Below are positions 14,821-23,184 of a stretch of DNA of 64,000 bases, in pieces; the first letter of the stretch is position 1; each line of letters begins with the position of its first letter. Below the pieces are notes generated by a model. That model was not told the origin of the DNA. It did not search any database and saw only the letters and a list, made by a program, of their open reading frames with translations. This DNA comes from Thermonema lapsum (GTDB lineage: Bacteria > Bacteroidota > Bacteroidia > Cytophagales > Thermonemataceae), in contig NZ_JAASRN010000001.1 in the NCBI RefSeq assembly GCF_011761635.1, positions 641,846-705,845 of the forward strand, written 5' to 3'. Both the position numbers and the translations under genes were made by a program.

Positions 14821-16104
14821 ATGAAGCGTATTTACCTTCTATTGTATGATGCAGCCTGGCAGCTTACCGGGCTGCTTTTGCCTGTAGCTGCCCGTCTGAA
14901 TGATAAAATGAAGCGTTTTGTAGAAGGACGCCAAGACGCACTTAATAATACTGCTTGGCGCGATTTCAATCGTCCTTTGGCTTGGTTTCACGTCTCTTCG
15001 TTAGGGGAATTTGAACAAGCCCGCCCCTTGATGGAAGCCTTCCACGCACAATATCCACATTACCAAATACTTCTCACTTTCTTTTCGCCTTCGGGTTATG
15101 AGGTAAGAAAAGACTATCAGGGGGCAAACCACGTGGCTTATCTGCCCTACGATACGCCCAAAAACAGCCGCCTGTGGTATGATACCTACCAACCCTCCAT
15201 TGTATTTTGGGCTAAATACGATTATTGGTATCACTTCCTCACCGAAGCAAGACGTCGGAAATTACCACTCATTTTATTCTCTGCCCTTTTTCGTCCCGAA
15301 CAGGTCTTCTTCAAACCTTGGGGCAGCCTTCACAGAGCCATGCTGCACGCCTTTACCCATATCTTTGTGCAAGACGTGCAGTCGAAACAGCTGTTGAAAC
15401 ATCATTTGGGAATAGAGGCGCAAGTAACAGGCGACACCCGCATTGACCGTGTATGTGCCATTGCCGCCCAACGTTCTTCCCTGCCCGAAATAGAGCGCTT
15501 CATAGGCGATAAAACATGCTGGATAGTAGGCAGCGCATGGAAAGAAGACATTCAAGTCATAGTACCCTACTTGCAAAGCCATCAAGGCAAGCAGCAAGTC
15601 ATTTTAGCCCCACACGATATTAGCGAACCAATGTTGAAGAGCATTGAAGAGATGCTACCTGTGGCTTCAATACGCTACAGCCAGTGGAAAAACCTTGCTT
15701 CCGAGACGCGCACACACCGCCCCGAAGTCTTGATTATCGACTGCATCGGTATGCTCGCCTCCTTGTATGCTTACGGCAAAGTGGCTTTTGTAGGGGGAGC
15801 TTTCAAGCAAGGGCTTCACAATATACTGGAAGCGGCGGTCTATGGGGTTCCTGTGTTGTTTGGCGCCCCTCACTACAAGAAATTCCGCGAAGCCATAGAG
15901 CTTATAGCAGCCGGTGGTGCCTTTGCTGTGCGCAATGCCCGAGAGTTTGAGCAGTGCATGAACAAGCTACTCTCCGAAGAAGACACCTACCGGCAAGCAG
16001 CCCAAGCAGCCCACCACTATGTGCAACGCAACAGCGGGGCTACCGCCAGTATATTAAACAGTATTCGCCATTGCCTCACTGAGCAAAATCAACCACAAAG
16101 CTAA
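14821..16104 (+). CDS. waaA: 3-deoxy-D-manno-octulosonic acid (Kdo) transferase
   Basis: 427 aa. Transfers Kdo from CMP-Kdo to lipid A precursor at the cytoplasmic face of the inner membrane. Seen: an N-terminal hydrophobic anchor (about 4-22), HVSSLGEFEQARPLME (the HxxSxGE motif of the GT30 N domain), FWAKYDYWYH, VTGDTRIDRV, and the C-domain signature GGAFKQGLHNILEAAVYGVP with GPHY-like GAPHYKKF. The length is normal. Together with lpxB at 7.1 kb and lptC at 57.2 kb it shows that the organism makes LPS or lipooligosaccharide. Confidence 0.95.
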   Translation: MKRIYLLLYDAAWQLTGLLLPVAARLNDKMKRFVEGRQDALNNTAWRDFNRPLAWFHVSSLGEFEQARPLMEAFHAQYPHYQILLTFFSPSGYEVRKDYQGANHVAYLPYDTPKNSRLWYDTYQPSIVFWAKYDYWYHFLTEARRRKLPLILFSALFRPEQVFFKPWGSLHRAMLHAFTHIFVQDVQSKQLLKHHLGIEAQVTGDTRIDRVCAIAAQRSSLPEIERFIGDKTCWIVGSAWKEDIQVIVPYLQSHQGKQQVILAPHDISEPMLKSIEEMLPVASIRYSQWKNLASETRTHRPEVLIIDCIGMLASLYAYGKVAFVGGAFKQGLHNILEAAVYGVPVLFGAPHYKKFREAIELIAAGGAFAVRNAREFEQCMNKLLSEEDTYRQAAQAAHHYVQRNSGATASILNSIRHCLTEQNQPQS

Positions 16105-16171
16105 CCACAATCATTGAGCATGTGTTACCCCTCCCATAACTTGCCACTACGTAAACAAAATAACATTAACA

Positions 16172-16573
16172 ATGAAAAAGAGAGAACCTGTATCACACAT
16201 CATGACCCGGGAGGTGTACACCGCAAGTATCAATGACTCTTTAGCCTCTGCCTACCGCCTAATGAAGGCGAAAAAAATACGCCACCTACCAGTAGTAGAA
16301 GGAGAACAGCTCATTGGCATATTGAGTATCACTGATATTCTACGCCTCAGCTTTGGAAACGAAGAACCGGATGAAAACACTCTGTCGATGTTCAAGATAG
16401 AGCAAATCATGAAACCCAACCCCAAAACAGTAAGCCCAGAAGATGAGATACGTACGGTAGCAGAAATATTAACTCAGGAAGAGTTTCATGCTCTGCCCGT
16501 AGCCGAAGACGAAAAACTATGCGGCATTGTAACCACCACCGACATTATCAAATATCTTTTAAAGCAGTACTAA
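16172..16573 (+). CDS. tandem CBS-domain protein
   Basis: 133 aa made only of a pair of CBS motifs: VSHIMTREVYTASINDSLAS ... HLPVVEGEQLIGILSITDIL (about 7-70), and IEQIMKPNPKTVSPEDEIRT ... ALPVAEDEKLCGIVTTTDII (about 78-131). Such stand-alone Bateman modules bind adenine nucleotides and regulate partner proteins. No fused effector and no obvious partner next to it. It is followed by a strong terminator, so it is transcribed apart from csaA. Confidence 0.9.
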   Translation: MKKREPVSHIMTREVYTASINDSLASAYRLMKAKKIRHLPVVEGEQLIGILSITDILRLSFGNEEPDENTLSMFKIEQIMKPNPKTVSPEDEIRTVAEILTQEEFHALPVAEDEKLCGIVTTTDIIKYLLKQY

Positions 16574-16597
16574 GCCTTTTTTAAAAAGCTCAGGTGA

Positions 16598-16624
16598 AAG
16601 GCAGGGAATCGTCCCTGCTTTTTG
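16598..16624 (+). terminator. intrinsic terminator after the CBS gene
   Basis: GCAGGGA (16601-16607) pairs with TCCCTGC (16612-16618), ATCG loop, flanked by AAAG and CTTTTT. Confidence 0.85.
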
Positions 16625-16654
16625 TTATTTTGTACTCAAAACACCCCATTGAGC

Positions 16655-16990
16655 ATGAGCAGCCTCTCTTTCGATGATTTTAAAAAAATAGACTTGCGCG
16701 TGGGCACCATCACTCGTGCCGAAGTGAACGCAGAAGCCCGCAAGCCCGCTTACAAATTATGGATAGATTTCGGGGAACTGGGCGAACGCCGCTCTTCTGC
16801 CCAAATCACGCGGCGATACCGTCCACACGAGCTGATAGGACGACAAGTCATCGCAGTGGTCAACTTTCCACCCAAGCAAATAGCCCATTTCATAAGCGAG
16901 TGTTTGGTTTTGGGCGTCATGGGCGAAGAAGATGACGTGGTACTTTTGCGTCCCGACTTCCCGGTAAAAAATGGCTTACGCATAGGATAG
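16655..16990 (+). CDS. csaA: CsaA-type tRNA-binding (EMAP/OB-fold) protein
   Basis: 111 aa from the ATG at 16655 (the frame is open to 16622, but the [17 protein letters not shown] start matches the family). Signatures: IDLRVGTI, the KLWIDFGE strand, [23 protein letters not shown] and SECLVLGV with a final GLRIG. This is a single tRNA_bind domain, as in Bacillus CsaA, a homodimer that binds tRNA and has been described as a secretion-related chaperone. The Bacteroidota protein is of the same length. No operon partner. Confidence 0.92.
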   Translation: MSSLSFDDFKKIDLRVGTITRAEVNAEARKPAYKLWIDFGELGERRSSAQITRRYRPHELIGRQVIAVVNFPPKQIAHFISECLVLGVMGEEDDVVLLRPDFPVKNGLRIG

Positions 16991-17037
16991 CCTCTTTTCA
17001 AAGGGCACCAACCGGTGCTTTTCCAATAAAAAAGAAA

Positions 17038-17059
17038 AAGGCAGCCAAAATACTGCCTT
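17038..17059 (-). terminator. intrinsic terminator of miaE
   Basis: On the minus strand AAGGCAG pairs with CTGCCTT, followed by a T-rich tract. It lies 35 bp beyond the miaE stop. A second small hairpin, GCACC/GGTGC, near 17006-17020 may terminate csaA. Confidence 0.75.
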
Positions 17060-17093
17060 CAGAAAGAACACCGTCTTGCCCTTGTGTGAAGCC

Positions 17094-17675
17094 TCAGTGT
17101 ACGCGGTCGCCACGCAACTCCAAGCTTTTCATTATTTCGGCTTCTGCCTCCAGCATTTCTTGCAAACGTGCTTTCACTTCCGCTTCGGGGTTGTATTCCT
17201 TTGCCAGATTTACAAAGTTTACATAGTGATTTGCCTCCGACACCATCAGTTCGTAGTAAAACTTACGCAGCTCGGGGTCAGAGAGCTTCTGCGAAAGCAA
17301 GCGGAAGCGCTCGCAACTGCGTGCCTCAATGAGGGCATTCACCAACAGCTGGTCCATGAGACGGCGCTCGCGACTCCCTCCTTTGCGAATCAGTTCGTGC
17401 AAGCGCACCACATACTCATCGCGGCGTTGAGGTCCCAGCTTGATACCCCGTTTGCGCATCTCTTCCAAAACACGCTCGAAGTGCGCCCACTCTTCGGCTA
17501 CCACAGGCGTAAGCACCTCTACAATCTTCTCTTTGTCGGGGTAGTTCACAATTAAGCTGATGCAAGACGAAGCCGCCTTTTGCTCGCAATAGGCGTGGTC
17601 AATGAGGATTTCCTCGATACTTTTTTCGGCAATATTGACCCAACGCGGGTCTGTGGGTAGTTTCAATCCTAACAT
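17094..17675 (-). CDS. miaE: tRNA-(ms2io6A37) hydroxylase
   Basis: 193 aa. MiaE hydroxylates the isopentenyl group of ms2i6A at tRNA position 37 using a non-haem diiron site. Seen: LGLKLPTDPRW start, HAYCEQKAA (E and H-region of helix 2), EEWAHFERV with ExxH, RSCERFRLL, and SEANHYVNF with the second ExxH. These supply the ferritin-like four-helix metal ligands. The start at 17675 is supported by a TATCTTTG promoter element 20 bp upstream at 17695-17702; the frame is open further but would run through that promoter. Confidence 0.93.
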   Translation of the reverse strand: MLGLKLPTDPRWVNIAEKSIEEILIDHAYCEQKAASSCISLIVNYPDKEKIVEVLTPVVAEEWAHFERVLEEMRKRGIKLGPQRRDEYVVRLHELIRKGGSRERRLMDQLLVNALIEARSCERFRLLSQKLSDPELRKFYYELMVSEANHYVNFVNLAKEYNPEAEVKARLQEMLEAEAEIMKSLELRGDRVH

Positions 17676-17694
17676 AAAGCCTTGTTGTTTGATG

Positions 17695-17702
17695 CAAAGA
17701 TA
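17695..17702 (-). promoter_or_regulatory. -7 promoter element (TATCTTTG) for miaE
   Basis: Exact TAnnTTTG on the minus strand, 20 bp before the ATG at 17675; it sets the start of the gene. Confidence 0.65.
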
Positions 17703-17855
17703 AAAAAAGGCTGCATTTGCCTTTACCTTTTTTGTTGCAAGACTCAGCCGCAACATCCTTTGTCTTGGTTGAGCTACCCCCGGGATAGGCAGGCACCGTG
17801 GCATAGTTCCAATACAGGCAACTGCCTATGACTAACGGCAAAAAAAGGCTTGTTT

Positions 17856-18257
17856 TCAGCGCAACAAAACAGCCTCATTTACTTTATCAAGAGAAGAGAA
17901 GCGCAGCTCGATGCGCTTCCCCTCTTTGGCAAGGGTTTCGTTGCACTGATTGCCTGTTTCGAGATAGTAAACATAGAAATACTGCCCCCGGCGATACAAG
18001 CGCACCCTGTCGGGCTTCCCTAAAAGGCGTTTTACCTCCTCGGGGCGCAAACCTATCAACTTATCTAGTTGCTTCTCGAGTGCTGTTTCAAAAACAAGTC
18101 GCTGCCCCCTGCACCCTTTGGGGTCTTGTTGCCACGCTTCACGGTCGAAACCTTCTAAGCGGGGCAATTCCAAGCGGCAGCCCGCCGCCACCATCGCCCA
18201 AACAAAAAAAATGAACAAAATTTTTGCAGATGATAGCCCAAAGCTGAAGCTGTGCAT
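17856..18257 (-). CDS. small lipoprotein with BamE/SmpA-like motif
   Basis: 133 aa from the ATG at 18257. N-terminal signal with lipobox VAAGC (about residues 21-25). The later part has the pattern LRPEEVKRLLGKPDRVRLYR ... YFYVYYLETG, which resembles the SmpA/OmlA domain (GMTxxEVxxLLGxPD). That domain binds outer membrane assembly partners in BamE. Similarity is limited to this motif, so BamE function is only a possibility. The frame is open to 18329, but the extra residues are not a signal sequence. Confidence 0.7.
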   Translation of the reverse strand: MHSFSFGLSSAKILFIFFVWAMVAAGCRLELPRLEGFDREAWQQDPKGCRGQRLVFETALEKQLDKLIGLRPEEVKRLLGKPDRVRLYRRGQYFYVYYLETGNQCNETLAKEGKRIELRFSSLDKVNEAVLLR

Positions 18258-18356
18258 GTTCCAACTTTTTTGTTTCAAAAACACAAAGTAAAGCAAAATG
18301 TTAAGATATAGGGGTGAATAAAATGCCATATAGATTTTATTTCACAAAAAAAGACT

Positions 18357-18364
18357 TAATTTTG
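18357..18364 (+). promoter_or_regulatory. -7 promoter element (TAATTTTG) for the nqr operon
   Basis: TAnnTTTG match 42 bp before nqrA. No clear -33 TTTG. Confidence 0.55.
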
Positions 18365-18406
18365 CGATGCTTTGAATTCAAACTGTAACCTTGATAAATA
18401 GCGACT

Positions 18407-19783
18407 ATGTCCAAGACAATTAAGCTCAAACAAGGGTTTGATATACGGCTGAAAGGAAAAGCGAGCGAAAATCTCGTTCAAGACATTTCAGCCAGTGTGT
18501 ATGCTCTAAAGCCCACCGATTTTCATCACATCACCAGACCCAAAGTGCTGGTCAAGGAAGGGGATCGTGTGAAGGCAGGTACACCTATCTTCTTCGATAA
18601 GCAGAACCCCTCCGTAATGTTGGCAGCCCCTGTGAGCGGTGAAGTGATTGAAGTAAAGCGCGGCGAACGCCGTTTCCCGCTCGAAATTAAGATTCTTGCC
18701 GACAAAACGCTCGAGTATGAACAACATCCCACCTACAACCTTGAGCAAATAAGCAAACTTAGCCGCCAAGAAGTCACCGACCTGATGACCAAGAGCGGTG
18801 TATGGGCAAACATCATTGAGCGTCCCTTTGGCTTGATAGCCCATCCCGAGCACACGCCGAAAGCTATCTTTATCTCCGGATTCGACACCTCGCCTTTGGC
18901 ACCCGACTACGACCTCTTGCTTCGAGGCGAAGAAGTTGCCCTGCAAGCCGGTATCGAAGCGCTTCGCAAACTCACCGACGGAAAGGTGTATCTCAGCCTT
19001 TCGGCAAAAAAACCATCTAAGGTGTTGGAAGGCTTGCAAGGCGTGGAAATCAACTACTTTGAAGGCAAACACCCTGCCGGCAACGTGGGTGTGCATATCC
19101 ACCACTTGGCACCCCTGACCAAAGGCGAATACGTGTGGACAGTGCATCCTTACGGTGTAGCCCAAATCGGTAAATTGTTCTTGAAGGGCATCTATGATGC
19201 TACGACCATCTTTGCCCTGACGGGTCCGGAAGTAGCCAGCCCGCAGTATTACAAAACCTATCGCGGGGCACAGTTGCGTCCTTTCTTGAAAGACAACCTC
19301 ACCCGCGACGAGCATGAACTGCGCATCATCTCCGGCAATGTGCTCACCGGTGAAAAAGTCAACATAGACGGTTTCTTGGGCTTCTATCACCACCAAGTAA
19401 CCGTCATTCCAGAAGGCAACTATTATGATTTCATGGGCTGGATTCTGCCCATCTCTAAAACATCCACTTCCCTAAGCTTCCACAAGGGCTTAGGTATGCT
19501 TTCGGCGCTCTTCCCCAAAAAAGAGTACGTGCTCGATACAAACTATCATGGCGAAGAACGTCCCTTTGTGCAAACGGGCATCTATGAAAAAGTGCTTCCC
19601 ATGGACATCTACGTAGAGTTTTTGTTGAAAGCCTGCCTTGCCAACGACTTGGATAACATGGAAGCTCTGGGCATCTATGAAGTCATAGAAGAAGACATTG
19701 CACTGTGTGAGTTCATAGACCCCTCAAAACAAAAAATGCAGAAGACTTTACGCGACGGAATTGAAACTTTATTAAATAGCTGA
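18407..19783 (+). CDS. nqrA: Na+-translocating NADH:quinone reductase subunit A
   Basis: 458 aa, a soluble subunit on the cytoplasmic side linked to quinone binding. Seen: IKLKQGFDIRLKGKA start, DFHHITRPKVLVKEGDRVKA and GEVIEVKRGERR (the biotinyl-lipoyl-like region), GAWANIIERPF-type segment (GVWANIIERPFGLIA), PAGNVGVHIHHLAPL, and SCLIC-free C-terminal part as in NqrA rather than RnfC. First gene of nqrABCDE; nqrB begins 6 bp after its stop. Confidence 0.96.
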   Translation: MSKTIKLKQGFDIRLKGKASENLVQDISASVYALKPTDFHHITRPKVLVKEGDRVKAGTPIFFDKQNPSVMLAAPVSGEVIEVKRGERRFPLEIKILADKTLEYEQHPTYNLEQISKLSRQEVTDLMTKSGVWANIIERPFGLIAHPEHTPKAIFISGFDTSPLAPDYDLLLRGEEVALQAGIEALRKLTDGKVYLSLSAKKPSKVLEGLQGVEINYFEGKHPAGNVGVHIHHLAPLTKGEYVWTVHPYGVAQIGKLFLKGIYDATTIFALTGPEVASPQYYKTYRGAQLRPFLKDNLTRDEHELRIISGNVLTGEKVNIDGFLGFYHHQVTVIPEGNYYDFMGWILPISKTSTSLSFHKGLGMLSALFPKKEYVLDTNYHGEERPFVQTGIYEKVLPMDIYVEFLLKACLANDLDNMEALGIYEVIEEDIALCEFIDPSKQKMQKTLRDGIETLLNS

Positions 19784-19789
19784 TAAACT

Positions 19790-21010
19790 ATGATGTGGCT
19801 AAGAAAAAAGCTTGACCAAATCAAGCCTCTCTTTGAGAAAGACGGCAAGTTTGCCTCTTTGCATCCTGTTTTCGATGCCTTTGAGACCTTCCTTTTTGTG
19901 CCCAATCACACCACGGGTCCGCGTCAGGAGGTACACGTGCGCGATGCTATGGACCTTAAGCGTATGATGGTAACCGTGATTATAGCTTTGGTTCCCTGCC
20001 TACTTTTTGGCATGTGGAATGTAGGGCACCAAAAGGCACTGGCTACCGGCATAGCCATGACCGGATGGGAAAAGTTCCTCTTCGGATTGGAAAAAACCTT
20101 GCCTATCATCATCGTGTCTTATGTCGTAGGGCTTGGTATAGAATTCACTTTTGCCAGTATCCGCAAACACTCAGTAAACGAAGGCTTCTTGGTTACGGGC
20201 ATGCTTATTCCCCTGGTGGTGCCTCCCACTATTCCCTTGTGGCAAGTGGCAGTAGCTACCGCCTTTGCCGTTGTCTTGGGCAAAGAGGTGTTTGGTGGCA
20301 CCGGCATGAACGTGTTGAACGTGGCTCTTACTGCCCGCGCCTACCTCTATTTCGCACATCCCTCCGATATTGCCGGCTCGGGCATTTGGGTAGCTACTGA
20401 AAAACAAGCCACCGTTGATGGATACACCGGCGAAACAGCTTTGTCTGTTGCTGCCACCACTGCTTCTAAATTGAAAGAAGCAGGGCAGGCATTTTCTGCC
20501 GAAAGCGTGGTGCAGGCACTCAACGACTACATGGGAGGAATGTTCACCTTTAAAAACATGTTCTTGGGCACCATTCCCGGTTCCATAGGCGAAACCTCTA
20601 CCCTGATGTGCTTAATTGGTGCGCTCATCTTGATTGCCACCGGTGTAGGAAGCTGGAAAATCATGGTTAGTGCCTTTGGGGGCGCCTACCTAACCGCTCT
20701 TTTCTTCAACGCCATTGCATCCGATGCCTACATGGCAATGCCTGCACACTATCATTTGGTGATGGGCGGCTTGGCTTTCGGTATTGTGTTCATGGCTACC
20801 GACCCTGTGTCTGCCGCACACACCGAAACAGGTAAGTGGATTTACGGTTTCTTGATTGGGGTCATTACCATCCTTATCCGGGTGCTGAACCCCGCCTACC
20901 CCGAAGGCATCATGTTGGCAATTCTGTTCATGAACGTGATGGCTCCGCTCATTGATTTTTATGTAGTAGAAGCAAACAAAAAAAGAAGATTAAGCCGTGC
21001 GACAGTCTAA
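19790..21010 (+). CDS. nqrB: Na+-translocating NADH:quinone reductase subunit B
   Basis: 406 aa, multi-spanning membrane subunit that carries covalent FMN and riboflavin and takes part in sodium movement. Seen: RDAMDLKRMMVTVIIALVPC, VGLGIEFTFASIRKH, FGGTGMNVLNVALTARAYL, and the FMN-attachment region IPGSIGETSTLMC, whose Thr is the expected attachment residue. Length normal for Bacteroidota. It overlaps nqrC by 14 bp. Confidence 0.96.
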   Translation: MMWLRKKLDQIKPLFEKDGKFASLHPVFDAFETFLFVPNHTTGPRQEVHVRDAMDLKRMMVTVIIALVPCLLFGMWNVGHQKALATGIAMTGWEKFLFGLEKTLPIIIVSYVVGLGIEFTFASIRKHSVNEGFLVTGMLIPLVVPPTIPLWQVAVATAFAVVLGKEVFGGTGMNVLNVALTARAYLYFAHPSDIAGSGIWVATEKQATVDGYTGETALSVAATTASKLKEAGQAFSAESVVQALNDYMGGMFTFKNMFLGTIPGSIGETSTLMCLIGALILIATGVGSWKIMVSAFGGAYLTALFFNAIASDAYMAMPAHYHLVMGGLAFGIVFMATDPVSAAHTETGKWIYGFLIGVITILIRVLNPAYPEGIMLAILFMNVMAPLIDFYVVEANKKRRLSRATV

Positions 21011-21725
21011 TTTATACCTCGTCATTTATGCCGCCGCTCTGACAGCCATCTGCGGTGCGCTGTTGGCTTTCACCTCCGAAAGCTTAAAACCCAAGCAGAA
21101 AGCCAACCAAGAAATAGAACGCAAGACCATCATTTTGAAGACAGCCGGGCTTGACCTTGCTCAGTGGTCTGACGTGCAAAAACTCTATGAGGAAAGAGTA
21201 AAAAGCTACGTAGTGAACTATGAAGGAAAAGTGGTGGAGGGCATCCATGCCGAAGCCGTAGAGGTAGCCAAAGAGTTCAAAAAGCCCGTAGAAGAGCGCC
21301 TGTTGCCTGTGTATGAGGTAAGCAACGAACAAGGCGAAGCGATTGCCTATGTGCTGCCCATGTATGGCAACGGTCTGTGGGATGCCATCTGGGGCTATAT
21401 AGCCTTAGCACCAGACATGAACACCGTCGTAGGGGTAAGCTTCGACCACAAGAGTGAAACCCCCGGCTTGGGTGCTCGCATTACCACCGAAGAAGTACAG
21501 CAGCGCTTTGTAGGCAAGAAAATCTTCAATGAGAAAGACGAAATCGTGGGGGTAGAAATGCAAAAAGGCGAGGTGGGGAATGAAGCCTACGCCGACAAAC
21601 CCCACAAAGTAGACGGCATGTCGGGCGCTACGCTTACCGGCAAGGGGGTCAATCAGATGATTTACGATTATATGAAAGCCTACGAGCGCTTCTTGCGTAG
21701 CAAACGTACAACCCAAAACGCTTAA
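20997..21725 (+). CDS. nqrC: Na+-translocating NADH:quinone reductase subunit C
   Basis: 242 aa with a GTG start inside the end of nqrB. One N-terminal membrane helix (about 7-24), then a periplasmic FMN-binding domain. Seen: YGNGLWDAIWGYIAL, SHKSETPGL-like DHKSETPGLGARI and the covalent FMN motif DGMSGATLTGKGV (SGAT with Thr). An ApbE flavin transferase is required for the attachment in known systems; none is encoded in this window. Confidence 0.95.
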   Translation: MRQSNLYLVIYAAALTAICGALLAFTSESLKPKQKANQEIERKTIILKTAGLDLAQWSDVQKLYEERVKSYVVNYEGKVVEGIHAEAVEVAKEFKKPVEERLLPVYEVSNEQGEAIAYVLPMYGNGLWDAIWGYIALAPDMNTVVGVSFDHKSETPGLGARITTEEVQQRFVGKKIFNEKDEIVGVEMQKGEVGNEAYADKPHKVDGMSGATLTGKGVNQMIYDYMKAYERFLRSKRTTQNA

Positions 21726-21729
21726 AACT

Positions 21730-22398
21730 ATGAGCACCGACGTAAAAGAAAAAAAAGTAGCAGTGCAAGAGAAAGAACCTCTTTTCTCTGCCAAAAACCG
21801 TAAGCTGATAACTGACCCGCTCGATGCCAAAAACCCTATCACTGTTCAGGTACTGGGCATTTGCTCGGCATTGGCGGTAACCGTGCAGCTCAAGCCTGCT
21901 TTAGTAATGGCTCTTTCGGTGATTGCCGTCATGGCACTTTCCAGCTTGTTCATCTCTTTGCTTCGCAATACCATACCTGCACGCATTCGTATCATCGTGC
22001 AGCTGGCAGTAGTGGCTACTGCCGTAACTTTGGTAAACGAAGTATTGAAAGCATTTGCCTACGATGTGTCCAAGCAGTTGTCTGTATTTGTGGGTTTGAT
22101 TATTACGAACTGTATTGTGATGGGGCGTTTGGAAGCCTTCGCACTGGCAAACAAACCTTGGACCTCTGTGCTTGATGCCATCGGCAACGGCTTGGGATAC
22201 GGTGTTATTCTGGTAATTGTAGCTTTCTTCCGCGAGTTGCTGGGTTCAGGCTCTCTGTTTGGCTACAAGCTATTCGAGGCTTTGGGCTTGTCTTATCCGG
22301 GCAACGGCTTGATGATGATTCCTGCCGGGGCTGCCATCACCTTGGGCATTGTGATTTGGGTGCAAAGATGGCGCAATGGTTATGTAGAAGAGGCTTAA
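21730..22398 (+). CDS. nqrD: Na+-translocating NADH:quinone reductase subunit D
   Basis: 222 aa, about six membrane helices. Begins with a charged tail of about 35 residues, then [57 protein letters not shown] (the Cys that helps hold the intramembrane iron centre) and [20 protein letters not shown]. NqrD and NqrE are paralogous inverted-topology subunits. It starts 4 bp after nqrC. Confidence 0.95.
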   Translation: MSTDVKEKKVAVQEKEPLFSAKNRKLITDPLDAKNPITVQVLGICSALAVTVQLKPALVMALSVIAVMALSSLFISLLRNTIPARIRIIVQLAVVATAVTLVNEVLKAFAYDVSKQLSVFVGLIITNCIVMGRLEAFALANKPWTSVLDAIGNGLGYGVILVIVAFFRELLGSGSLFGYKLFEALGLSYPGNGLMMIPAGAAITLGIVIWVQRWRNGYVEEA

Positions 22399-22414
22399 AA
22401 AACGCGCAACAACT

Positions 22415-23023
22415 ATGGATTTATTCGGCTTAGCAATACGTTCCGTTTTCGTAGAGAACATGATTTTTGCCTACTTCTTGGGCATGTGTTCCTACTTGGC
22501 TGTATCGAAGAAAGTAAAGACTGCCGTAGGCTTGGGCTTAGCAGTAACCTTTGTTTTGGGCATCACTGCCCCCCTCAACTGGCTTATCTATGAGTTCATT
22601 TTGAAAGAAGGTGCCCTTAAGTGGACCGGCATAGAAGCACTGGCTTCTGTGGACCTCTCTTTCCTTACTTTCATCGTATTCATTGCAGTGATTGCCGCCT
22701 TTGTGCAGCTGCTCGAGATGATTATCGAGAAAGTATCGCCTGCTTTGTATTCAGCATTGGGTATCTTCTTGCCCCTGATTGCGGTGAACTGCTCCATCTT
22801 GGGCGGTGGTCTGTTCATGATTAGCAAAGAGTTTAACTTTGCCGAAGCCAGCGTATATGGTGTAAGCTCCGGTCTGGGTTGGTTCTTGGCAGTAGTGGCT
22901 TTGGCTGCTATCCGCGAGCGCCTGAAATACTCCGATGTGCCTGCCCCCTTGCGTGGCTTGGGTATCACCTTCATCTTGGTGGGCTTGATGGCACTCGGCT
23001 TCTTGAGCTTTGCCGGCTTCTAA
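22415..23023 (+). CDS. nqrE: Na+-translocating NADH:quinone reductase subunit E
   Basis: 202 aa, six membrane helices. Seen: [20 protein letters not shown], with the conserved Cys, [38 protein letters not shown] (second conserved Cys) and [21 protein letters not shown] terminator follows immediately and the next gene is yidC; the sixth subunit gene, nqrF (NADH-oxidising FAD/2Fe-2S subunit), is not in the operon or elsewhere in the window. Confidence 0.95.
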   Translation: MDLFGLAIRSVFVENMIFAYFLGMCSYLAVSKKVKTAVGLGLAVTFVLGITAPLNWLIYEFILKEGALKWTGIEALASVDLSFLTFIVFIAVIAAFVQLLEMIIEKVSPALYSALGIFLPLIAVNCSILGGGLFMISKEFNFAEASVYGVSSGLGWFLAVVALAAIRERLKYSDVPAPLRGLGITFILVGLMALGFLSFAGF

Positions 23024-23055
23024 AAAGTCAATTGACTTACTCATTACAGCAACAC

Positions 23056-23092
23056 AAAAAAGGGCAGAGCCCATGTGCGCTCTGCCTTTCTT
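23056..23092 (+). terminator. intrinsic terminator of the nqr operon
   Basis: GGCAGAGC (23063-23070) pairs with GCTCTGCC (23079-23086), 8-nt loop, followed by TTTCTT and preceded by an A run. Confidence 0.85.
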
Positions 23093-23146
23093 ATTTAGCC
23101 CTGCCCTTTGTCCTTTTCCATTCATAGCTTATTACGTCGAATTGCC

Positions 23147-23154
23147 TATCTTTG
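23147..23154 (+). promoter_or_regulatory. -7 promoter element (TATCTTTG) for yidC
   Basis: Exact TAnnTTTG 30 bp before the chosen yidC ATG. Confidence 0.65.
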
Positions 23155-23184
23155 CAGCAAATTTTTAGTAAAGAGAAAATCGTT

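Noticed and set aside
18506-19396. 296-codon minus-strand frame opposite nqrA
   Set aside because: Antisense shadow of a well conserved gene; low-complexity composition from reverse reading.
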